A stretch of 64,000 nt of DNA from Endozoicomonas gorgoniicola (GTDB lineage: Bacteria; Pseudomonadota; Gammaproteobacteria; Pseudomonadales; Endozoicomonadaceae), in contig NZ_JAPFCC010000001.1 in NCBI RefSeq assembly GCF_025562715.2, positions 4,702,501-4,766,500 of the forward strand. Direction: 5' to 3'. Position 1 is the first letter of the stretch; the number at the start of each line of letters is the position of its first letter. Below the pieces are notes generated by a model. The model saw only the letters and a program-made list of their open reading frames with translations, searched no databases and was not told the origin of the DNA. A program made the position numbers and the translations under genes. Below are positions 34,196 through 41,901 of this stretch, one piece after another.

Positions 34196-35522
34196 GGGGC
34201 TTTTACAGGTTGGCTGATGGAAAATGAGGGGTTGCAACAGAAATAGCCTTTCAGGAAAGATTGATTTGAACAGATCAAAATTTCTGAAGGATCAGACATG
34301 TGTACAACACCCTCACTACGTCCTATGTTCGCATTTCCCGGCTGGGTAATCGAGCAGATTGATATTGATTGGGAAGTCAAACAAGCTTTTGTCTATCTCC
34401 GCAGGGATGGCCGAATTCAGCACGAGAAATGCAGTCAATGTGAAACCCCTATGGGACAAATGAAGACAAAAGATCGGTGTGTCCAGGATTTACCACTGGG
34501 AGTTCTACAGGTAAATCTTCTCTTCACAGCTTTTCAGGGCCGCTGCTCACACTGCAACAATATTGAAACCGTTACTATTCCTGGTTTAACTCCCAAGGCT
34601 CAGGCAACCGATCGCCTTAAACGACACGTCAGCCATTTATGTCGCTATATGCCCTGCGACAAGGTGCCTGAATTCATTGCTATATCCGGTGGTACTGCCC
34701 GTCGTTGGGATAAAGAGATGCTGCTGAGAATGCTTTCAGCTCCAAAGCGTGACGGTATTCGCGCTCTGCTCATTGACGAAAAATCCATTGGCAAAGGCCA
34801 TCAGTATCTTACCGTTGTTCTTAACGCCGACTCAGGAGAAACCCTCTTCCTTGGTGAAGGCAAGCGAAAAGAGACTCTGGATGAGTTCTTGAGCAGCCTG
34901 ACTGAAGAGCAAAAAGCGAGCATCGAGTGTGTTGGCATAGACCGTGGTGGCAGCTATCAGGCTTCGGTGAAAGAGCACTTGCCCAATGCGGATATTGTAT
35001 ACGACAAGTTTCACATTATTGCCAATTATAATGATGTGATAGATCAGATAAGGCGCAGGGAGTGGCGTCAGGCTGAAGAAGAGAACAAGCCCTTTATCAA
35101 GGGTCAGCGGTTCAACCTGTTCATGAACCCTGAGAACCTGACTCCAAAGCGAGAAAGCAGTCTGAAAGAGCTCTTGAGCATGAACGAGGATCTCAATCAG
35201 GCTTACATCCTGAAAGACATGCTCAAACAGCTATGGACGTACACGTACAAAGCGTGTGCCGGCAAGTTTCTGGATAGATGGATAGAGTTAGCAAAAGAAA
35301 CCGGAATTGCAGAACTTAAGAGGTTTGCTAAGGGCTTGGACAGGGCAAGAGAGGGCTTGCTGTCGTACTGCCATCATCGTATAACCAGCGCGAAGATTGA
35401 AGCTTTCAATGGAGTCATCAAACGGATTATCTACAAAGCTTGTGGCTACAATGATCTTGATTACCTCTATCTTAAAATCAGGCAGGAGGCTGTAAAATGA
35501 TCAGCCAACCTGTAAAAGAGCC
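34196..35522 (+). mobile_element. ISL3-family element, copy 3 (intact), inside tnsB
   Basis: A 1327-bp copy with the same ends as copy 2 and an exact 8-bp duplication CCTTTTCT (34188-34195, 35523-35530). With copy 2 it forms an inverted pair enclosing 293 bp of the tnsB 3' end and tnsC 5' end. Confidence 0.95.
34298..35500 (+). CDS. ISL3-family transposase (copy 3)
   Basis: The 400-residue protein is identical to that of copy 2 in every residue, including the DDE core (LLIDEKS, CVGIDRGG, KIEAFNGVIK). The identity argues that copies 2 and 3 arose recently from the same source. Compared with them the damaged copy 1 differs by a few substitutions (for example Thr for Ala in the FIAISGG segment and Pro for Ser in MLSAPK). 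Confidence 0.95.
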   Translation: MCTTPSLRPMFAFPGWVIEQIDIDWEVKQAFVYLRRDGRIQHEKCSQCETPMGQMKTKDRCVQDLPLGVLQVNLLFTAFQGRCSHCNNIETVTIPGLTPKAQATDRLKRHVSHLCRYMPCDKVPEFIAISGGTARRWDKEMLLRMLSAPKRDGIRALLIDEKSIGKGHQYLTVVLNADSGETLFLGEGKRKETLDEFLSSLTEEQKASIECVGIDRGGSYQASVKEHLPNADIVYDKFHIIANYNDVIDQIRRREWRQAEEENKPFIKGQRFNLFMNPENLTPKRESSLKELLSMNEDLNQAYILKDMLKQLWTYTYKACAGKFLDRWIELAKETGIAELKRFAKGLDRAREGLLSYCHHRITSAKIEAFNGVIKRIIYKACGYNDLDYLYLKIRQEAVK

Positions 35523-35920
35523 CCTTTTCTTTTCGATCAAACTTGCTCTTAGATTGTGATGTTTTTCTTTAATATCATCATCTTGATCTTTCTCCTTCTC
35601 AATAAGCAGCAACGCCTCATCAATTGTTAAATTATGAAACCGTTCGCTGCGAGTTGATAACTTGCATTGAATGATTTCGCTCCCATCTGTTGGATCAATA
35701 TTTTTTGGTATTAGATAAAGAAAGTCAGTAACACCTAAGATTCTATGAGCAGAGTACTGTTTTGACAGGTTAGTTCCTCGAGCAGACTTTTTATAAATTC
35801 TTGCCAGTTTCTGTAAGTCATCATGATCAGGTAGATAACAAAGTCGATTATCTGTTCCAAGAACGTGAATACCTTCATCGTGTAACTGCTCAAAATTGAC
35901 TGGCAAATCAACCTCTACAG

Positions 35921-37672
35921 GTCAAAGAAAGTTATCCTGATCTTTCGTATATTTCACCGTATGCACCTGCCTGACTCACTATTCTCCAGTACAGACAATG
36001 AACAGTTGCGTTCATTCGTCAAAAACCTTCTCGACACGGTCGAGAAGCAATCTGTGCAAATTGAAAGGCAGCGCGTTCAGATCGAACAGCTGGTCGAAGA
36101 GAACGAACAGCTTCGAGCAGAAATTCGCCACCTGAAGAAGCACAAGGGCAAGCCTAAAATCAGGCCTAATGTCTCGGACAAGGGCGATGATCAGGAAGAC
36201 AGCTCTTCTGCGGAAGACACTGATCAGGCTGCCGGGAAAAGTGACACTGATCGTCCGCCGAAAAGTAAACGACCACGATCACAAGAAGCCGGTGAAACCG
36301 CTGCACCACCAATGACTGTTGACCGAGAGGAAATCTGTTCAATCGCTGCTCCCGGTGAGAACTGGCGCTTCAAGTGCTATATCGACTTTTTCCATACTGA
36401 GCTGGACTTGCGTTTTGTCACTACTCGCTACAGGCGTGAGTATTACACAACTCCGGAAGGCGGGGTGTCAGCCCCGCTACCTGATCATGTGAAAGACCGT
36501 TTTGGCGACAACCTGAAAGCCCATCTGCTGGATTTTTATCATTCATGCAGTACGACACAGCCACTACTGCTATCTTGGCTGCACGACCATGGATGCTCAA
36601 TATCAGAAGGTTCCCTGAGCAACATCCTGACGAAAGGCCATGATATTTTCCACCAGGAAAAAGAAGAATTGCTGGAAGCAGGGCTGACTTGCTCTGATTA
36701 TCTCCAGGCCGACGACACAGGTGCTCGCCACCAAGGAAAAAACGGCTACTGCCTGTTTATCGGCAACCCTTATTTTTCCTACTTCCATAGCAGCGACAGT
36801 AAGAGCAGGATTAATTTCCTGGGCTGTCTGCAAGGGCAGCAGCGGCTTTATCTTCTCAACGACGTTGCCATTGACTACATGGAGAATCAGGTTGATGTGT
36901 CGAAGAAGTGGATCACTGCGCTATCCGAATGCGGCGAGAAGCGTTTCTCAACAGAAGAAGAGTGGGAGAGCTTCCTTAACAGCATTGGTTGTGCTGCCCC
37001 GCAACAAAGGCGCTGGGCGACAGAGGGTGTTTTAAAGGCCGCATTGATGCTCAATCATCGCCTTGAGAACCTGATTATCCATAGCGATGGAGCCCGGCAG
37101 TTTGATACAGCCTTTCAGCATTCGCTGTGTTGGTACCATGCGGGAAGAAACATGGACAAGCTGATACCGGCCAATGACCTGGAACGAGCCGCCCGTGACA
37201 CCGTGCAGGATCAGTACTGGTGCCTCTACGACGACATTGAGGCCTACCAGAAAAAACCAACGGACAAGGAGAAACAGAAGCTCTACCAGGAGTTTGATCG
37301 TTGGGTAACACAGCGGGTTGACTACCCTGCCTTGCAGGCTGAGTTGGGCAAACTGATGGTTGTCAGGGAAGAGCTGTTATTGGTTCTTGAGTATCCGTGG
37401 CTGCCACTGCACAACAACCTGAGCGAGAGGCAGATCAGAGAGTATGTGAAACGGCGAAAGGTTAGCGGTGGTACCCGGAGTAAACTTGGGAGGAAATGCC
37501 GCGACACCTTTGCCAGTTTGAAAAAGACCTGTAAACAACACGGGGTGTCCTTTGCCAACTATCTCAGGGACAGGCTGACTGGAACCAATCTGATTCCGCA
37601 GCTGGGGCATCTCATCCTGAAGGCATCAGGCTATCAGGAAACGGTTCTTGCCAATGGAATATGAGCAGTTAC
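35921..37672 (+). mobile_element. IS66-family element inside tnsB (ends approximate)
   Basis: A single TnpC-type transposase gene lies between two tnsB pieces. The right end probably begins (inward) GTAACTGCTC, recalling the GTAA start of IS66 ends; the left end is less certain (GTCAAAG at 35921). No matching 8-bp duplication is visible, so either the flanks have diverged or a small deletion accompanied insertion. No tnpA or tnpB accessory genes are present, which places it with the one-gene IS66 subgroup (ISBst12-like). Confidence 0.7.
35961..37664 (+). CDS. IS66-family transposase (TnpC)
   Basis: The 567-residue protein has the IS66 architecture. An N-terminal coiled coil (about 15-62: ENEQLRAEIRHLKKHKGK) is followed by a low-complexity acidic/basic linker and a DDE core. 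The core contains LQADDTGARHQGKNGYCLF (first Asp), LIIHSDGARQFD (second Asp), LCWYHAGRNMDKL and LPLHNNLSERQIREYVKRRKVSGGTRS (Glu and the typical NNxxER motif). It is full-length. It lies opposite in direction to tnsB, which it interrupts. Confidence 0.95.
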   Translation: MHLPDSLFSSTDNEQLRSFVKNLLDTVEKQSVQIERQRVQIEQLVEENEQLRAEIRHLKKHKGKPKIRPNVSDKGDDQEDSSSAEDTDQAAGKSDTDRPPKSKRPRSQEAGETAAPPMTVDREEICSIAAPGENWRFKCYIDFFHTELDLRFVTTRYRREYYTTPEGGVSAPLPDHVKDRFGDNLKAHLLDFYHSCSTTQPLLLSWLHDHGCSISEGSLSNILTKGHDIFHQEKEELLEAGLTCSDYLQADDTGARHQGKNGYCLFIGNPYFSYFHSSDSKSRINFLGCLQGQQRLYLLNDVAIDYMENQVDVSKKWITALSECGEKRFSTEEEWESFLNSIGCAAPQQRRWATEGVLKAALMLNHRLENLIIHSDGARQFDTAFQHSLCWYHAGRNMDKLIPANDLERAARDTVQDQYWCLYDDIEAYQKKPTDKEKQKLYQEFDRWVTQRVDYPALQAELGKLMVVREELLLVLEYPWLPLHNNLSERQIREYVKRRKVSGGTRSKLGRKCRDTFASLKKTCKQHGVSFANYLRDRLTGTNLIPQLGHLILKASGYQETVLANGI

Positions 37673-39278
37673 TTCATCGTTAAGGCTTGCTTCGACACGC
37701 TCAGACAGTGATGTGTAAAGCAGCCTTTGATCGTATTCAGCAGAATCTATTGCAAAACCATGGCAGTTTTCCAAGCCCCACTTCCATAGGGCTATTGGTG
37801 TCGGTTCTACTCCAGCCTTGCTCATTGCTTGTGTAAAATATTGTCTGTCAATAAGTCGATTATTGAGGAAAATGATTAAATCGATGACCAATCTATGAGC
37901 ATCGGTATAAGTAATAGTTGCCTCTTCAGATGGTTCTTTGTCTCCACGATCTATAACTCTCTTGGTAACAGCGCCTGGCAGTCTTTGGAAAAGCTCATGA
38001 TTAAATAGTTTCAGAATACTTTCTACAAGCCCTTTGCTATCCCCTCTGTATGGAGGGCATGAATCAGCAGAGGCAATGTTAAAAATGAAGTTAATATCAT
38101 CTTTTTTTGCTGAAATTAACTCAGCCTTATCAGCACAAGTACATGAACAAACATGGTGAGATGACCACTCTTCGTCATTGATATCAATACCTATGAGGCT
38201 TCCTAAAAAAGATTTTCTAATGAACGAACAGAACTGTGTTTCTTGAGCCTTTGCATAACATGGAGCACCATAAGAAATATGGTATCCAACAATCATTCCA
38301 GAGAATACATCGACTTCAATATATAAGGTAAGCTTGCCAGGTGATACATTTTTAATAAGCTCAAATTCGCTAGCTAAGTAAACATCTGTAGGCGTTGCAT
38401 CAATGAAATATATCTGTCCTGGTGCAATCACCAGATCAGTTGACTTTCCATATAATGGATTAAAATCTTTTCCAAATGCCCATTTCCCTACATCTCTTTT
38501 AATAATTTCAAGGTCTGGTATAAGTATATGTATCCAGCGATAAAAGTTTGCTTCAGAAATTCTGTTGTGCTGATATCGCCTTTCATCAGTTTTAGCATCT
38601 GGATCAAGAAGATAGTGATCCTGCCATAATGCATGACAAACTTGTTTCAAAGTGTTGCACTTTTCTCCATTAGCACTTTGTTTTTTGTAATATTTATTAT
38701 AACTATCTACTATCCATTTTTTTCTCTGTCACCTACATTAACAGTTCCGTGTCTTTTTTTTCTTTCCTTTGGTCTTCCTCTTATCTTTGTTTCAGGACTT
38801 GTTTTTTTAAACTCACCTACGCCTCCCTTTAAAAAGTGGCTGGGTAGAAATGCATTTCCATGTTTGCTGTACATTAAGAATTTATAAATTTTGCTATATA
38901 ATGTTGCTTTGTTAAGGCTGCTATTTTCTAGCACCTCTTGAAAAGCAACTAGTCCTGCACTATTGCCCTCAATAAAATCACTAAGATTTTTTAAAATTGG
39001 AAAAAGTATCTTCTTGTACTTGTCTCTTTCCTCAATCCAGCTTGCTTTCAGGTCTTCATCTAATAAGTACAACTGTTTTGGGAGGCTACTTTTAATTGAA
39101 TAAATTGCTTTGTTTTCAAGATCCTTTCTTAGTTCTTCATTACTTGCTTTGTAAAGCTTTCTTGGTCTGTTGCTAATTTCAACAAAATAGGTCTCAATAA
39201 TAGTAGTATGTACAACCCTGTATTGAGAATCAGGTAAACAAAGAGACCCACATGCTTTTATGGCAGTGTCTACAGGAA

Positions 39279-39409
39279 TCATGATGGAACTTCCTCATTG
39301 ATCGTGAAGTAATTTAAATCAACAATACTTTGTAAAGTAAGCCTTTTATAGAGGTCAAACGATATCTGCTTTTTCCAGCAAAAATAAGCAAATATTCTTT
39401 TTACCTTAT
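39279..39409 (-). pseudogene. tnsA: TnsA C-terminal remnant
   Basis: The frame ends ...KKQISFDLYKRLTLQSIVDLNYFTINEEVPS and its TGA overlaps the tnsB ATG as ATGA, the tight coupling seen in Tn7-like tnsA-tnsB-tnsC operons. Only about 43 residues of TnsA remain. The frame upstream runs into the end of an IS1380 element at 39410-39413, and the far side of that element is IS1 sequence, so the nuclease domain is gone. The family assignment rests on position, overlap and the resemblance to the TnsA C-terminal helical domain. Confidence 0.6.
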
Positions 39410-39413
39410 CTAA

Positions 39414-41133
39414 CCCGAATATTTCATAAATGAGCAACAAGTTCCGGAAAAAACATCCCATTCTGATTTTTTCGGAGGTCTGTTGCTCTACTGTCCATGA
39501 AAAAGGTATTACAACCCGAACTCACCATTAATTCGGATGTTTTTTGATCAGCACCTGCTTTTTCAGGACAACAGAATTCCCCAACACTCTTTCTGTTGGT
39601 CGCTATTTTATTCTGATTGAGTTTATGAAGCTGACTATCCCGGTCGAGGCAGCGGCATTGAATAAAAGACTTCGGTTATATGCTGCAAAAGCCCTTTTAT
39701 TGGACAGCTGCGGGGCAAGTGAAGTTTGATTCGGTCTTTATACTCAACCACTTTAACCGCGACCTTACAAAGTTTTGTGATCACGGTTGATGGCTGTGCC
39801 TTTTCCAGCTCCGTACCTTTCAGTGCCTTGGTTCTCAGCTCATAGTGAAGAACATAAGCAGCGCAGGCGTAAAACATTCTCAGGTGATTTGCCAGAAAGC
39901 CTTGATCTGACAAGCGATCACCGGACAAATCACTTTTCAGATGCTTAATGAAGTTCTCATCCTGCCCTCTGGGACAATAAAGGTCTTCATATATTTCCTC
40001 GGGGGAAGCCTCCATCATCGAAGTCACAATAAAGCGGGGATTGTCGCCTTTCTGGTTGACCTCTGCCTTATAGATTATCCGGGTGTCCAGCCCTTTCCAG
40101 CTTTTTGCCTGATAGTCCGTTTCTCCGTAGAGCCTGAGTCGCTCAGGCTCTGGCATGTTGTTCAGTTTTGCCAGCCCGGTTTTAACGTCGAGAGCTTTCC
40201 GCGCTTCATCCAGCAACTCTTTGGCTTTAGGTCGCAAGGCCGTCTTGTGTCCTGCGCCTTTTCCCAGCACGTAGTCGGAGTGAGGGTCATCCTGAACAAC
40301 CTGCATTAACTCTGGTTGGGCAAAGTGGCTATCCCCACGAACCAGTAAATGGGTTTTCGGCCATCTTGTACGGATCAGCTTAATGAGGCGCTGGAGAATA
40401 GCTGCATTCTCTCGGCCTGTGGGTGTTTTTCCAGGACGCAGGATCGAAGTGATCAGCTTGCCGCTGAGCCCCTCAAAGATCATTAAGGGCAAGTAACAGT
40501 AGTCTTGATATTTGGCGTTGAACAGGTTCATCTGCTGGCCGCCATGGGTGATAGCAGGCGTATGATCCAGGTCGATAATGATGGCTAATGGCGGGTATTC
40601 ATAACTGCTGATGAAGTGATCAGCCAGTGCTTTGGTCATATTATAAATATCCCGTTTGGTCATGGACTGACCAAGCCTTGTATACGTTGGAGCGGAAGCC
40701 AGATGGTTATCATCGTCCAGTGGGTTTCTTCCATTGGCAAGCTTAAAGATTGGGTCTTTACGCAGATGGTTGCTGTCGTTTGCATCTTCATAACCACAGG
40801 CCATTTGCAGAACTCTTTGGGCAATGAGTTCTTGCAGGGTATGGTCGATGTAGGATTGATGACGTTTATCGTCAATGCCGTCAGTCAGCCTGGATATGAT
40901 ACCGCTGTGAAGCATTGTTTCACGTAGCATCAGGGCGCCAAAATCAGAGGATAATTCTCCGCCATTGAAGTCTGCCCGGATAGTTTTTCCGTTGGAGGGG
41001 TGAAAACGAAGCTGTTCTTGTGTAAATTTGTTCATGGCAAGTTCCGGTTTGCTTCTTCCGAAGCATTTTTTTGGTCGACCCAATTATATCAAGTGATTGG
41101 GCGGAACTTGCCTCTTTTTATGAAATATCCGGG
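39414..41133 (-). mobile_element. IS1380-family element with 4-bp target duplication
   Basis: The 1720-bp element has long imperfect terminal repeats: CCCGAATATTTCATAAATGA on the left and CCCGGATATTTCATAAAAAG as complement of the right, both continuing to CAAGTTCCG. It is flanked by CTAA (39410-39413, 41134-41137), and a 4-bp duplication is typical of IS1380. It lies at the junction between the tnsA remnant and an IS1 fragment. Confidence 0.92.
39635..41083 (-). CDS. IS1380-family transposase
   Basis: The transposase has the 'DDE group 1' features of IS1380. ADFNGGELSSDFGALMLRE is near the N-terminus. IIIDLDHTPAITHGGQQ carries the first Asp, LLVRGDSHFAQPELM the second, and CPRGQDENFIKHLKSDLSGDRLS the Glu. 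The translation likely starts at MNKFTQEQLRFHP (ATG near 41035), because the 16 residues before it (MGRPKKCFGRSKPELA) are short and basic and have no ribosome site; from there it is 466 residues. It appears intact. Confidence 0.9.
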   Translation of the reverse strand: MGRPKKCFGRSKPELAMNKFTQEQLRFHPSNGKTIRADFNGGELSSDFGALMLRETMLHSGIISRLTDGIDDKRHQSYIDHTLQELIAQRVLQMACGYEDANDSNHLRKDPIFKLANGRNPLDDDNHLASAPTYTRLGQSMTKRDIYNMTKALADHFISSYEYPPLAIIIDLDHTPAITHGGQQMNLFNAKYQDYCYLPLMIFEGLSGKLITSILRPGKTPTGRENAAILQRLIKLIRTRWPKTHLLVRGDSHFAQPELMQVVQDDPHSDYVLGKGAGHKTALRPKAKELLDEARKALDVKTGLAKLNNMPEPERLRLYGETDYQAKSWKGLDTRIIYKAEVNQKGDNPRFIVTSMMEASPEEIYEDLYCPRGQDENFIKHLKSDLSGDRLSDQGFLANHLRMFYACAAYVLHYELRTKALKGTELEKAQPSTVITKLCKVAVKVVEYKDRIKLHLPRSCPIKGLLQHITEVFYSMPLPRPG

Positions 41134-41490
41134 CTAAGCCTTTCTCTTTTTTTTAATGTGTTTATTACTGTTTTTTTATTGATTCCCAAAACCCTGCTTG
41201 TATCCCTGATGCCGCCACCATTAATTGCCATATCGACGACTTTTTCTTTAACGCCTGGCTCATAAGCTTTATACCGGTACTCAAGCATAAAGGACTTGGT
41301 TTCACATTCAGCATTACAGCAAAAGTAGCGAGGAACATTATGAACACTGTAACCAAAGCTTTTAACATCATTACCGCCACATTTCGGGCAGTGAACTGGT
41401 GTGGAGCACATTTTCATATCGCACCATGACAAATACGGCATACGCCGTATTTTAGCAAACAACTACAAAATATCAGGTTTACCCCACTAC
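41134..41490 (-). mobile_element. IS1-family fragment (InsA part only)
   Basis: The minus strand encodes an InsA-like N-terminal protein (ATG near 41411) with the zinc-finger CPKCGGNDVKSFGYSVHNVPRYFC and the helix-turn-helix VVDMAINGGGIRDTSRVLGINKKTV, matching IS1 InsA in order and spacing. It stops after about 90 residues where IS1380 begins, and beyond IS1380 the sequence is tnsA, so the InsB half was lost before or during IS1380 insertion. The far edge near 41490 is estimated from where similarity to the neighbouring gene begins. Confidence 0.75.
41431..41452. repeat. Perfect palindrome in the IS1 leader
   Basis: AAATACGGC (41431-41439) and GCCGTATTT (41444-41452) form a 9-bp perfect inverted repeat with a 4-base loop, 20-40 bases upstream of the InsA start. 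It could shield the transposase gene from impinging transcription or be a binding site. Confidence 0.7.
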
Positions 41491-41515
41491 CCATTTTTTC
41501 TCCCGTTTCACGACA

Positions 41516-41721
41516 TGGAAACACGCTATCGTATTGAACCGGACGATGAGCAGGGGCTTCAAACAGATCTGGCGATCACTCTCACCGTTCGCCCCCGCTT
41601 CGGGTTGCTGGGACAGTGGCTTCTGACGCCTGTGATCACTCCCCGTCTCCAGCAGCAGCTGGATGAGCTGGCTGATGGCGTGAGATACTATTTTGAAACA
41701 GGGTTGTCAGTGTCTAAGTGA
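41516..41721 (+). pseudogene. C-terminal fragment, probably an SRPBCC-type protein
   Basis: The frame METRYRIEPDDEQGLQTDLAITLTVRPRFGLLGQWLLTPVITPRLQQQLDELADGVRYYFETG ends at 41721. A long beta-strand followed by a C-terminal helix resembles the end of SRPBCC/polyketide-cyclase-like lipid-binding proteins. The N-terminus has been removed by the IS1 insertion just upstream, so no function is likely to remain. A diverged second copy of its last 60 bases occurs at 44113-44184. The ATG given is simply the first in the frame; the true start is lost. Confidence 0.5.
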
Positions 41722-41733
41722 ACCTGTCAAGAC
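41662..41733 (+). repeat. Direct repeat A (partner at 44113)
   Basis: The last bases of the SRPBCC-like fragment and a short 3' flank (CTGGCTGATGGCGTGA through GAACCTGT) match 44113-44184 with about 12 differences in 72. The two copies flank the 670-residue and 161-residue secreted-protein genes. Confidence 0.8.
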
Positions 41734-41901
41734 TATCTGGATCGAAGTTTCGGTTGTGGGCTATAGAGATTGCATTGACATCCCTCCACTCCTGATTGGG
41801 GGGCAGCTACTGCTGCGTTTTATAGGGTTTGCCAGCATTTTTCGTGTATTTTCTTTAATCAACAGACTGAAAGTGGTATCAGTACCAGATCATGGCTCTG
41901 G

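Larger units (their letters stand above)
33937..39282 (-). pseudogene. tnsB: TnsB-like DDE transposase broken by two IS and two frameshifts
   Basis: Pieces in order on the minus strand. 39282-38710 is the N-terminal 190 residues starting MIPVDTAIKACG with helix-turn-helix-type helices. 38650-37673 is the retroviral-integrase-like core with IDATPTD, ASADSCPPYRGDSKG and the Glu in LVESILKLFNHE. 35906-35523 is the C-terminal beta-barrel region. 34195-33937 is a lysine- and glutamate-rich tail ending RRHLIKGIKK. The first frameshift is at an A7 run near 38718-38724; one extra A would restore the frame. IS66 splits the core from the C-terminus, ISL3 copy 3 splits the tail, and a second frameshift lies near 34110. 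The restored protein would be about 750 residues, like Tn7 TnsB. Confidence 0.8.

Noticed and set aside
14020..35522. Treating copies 1 and 3 of ISL3 as a composite transposon carrying the island
   Set aside because: Copy 1 lacks a target duplication, and copy 3 has its own pair, so there is no shared outer duplication as a composite element would leave.
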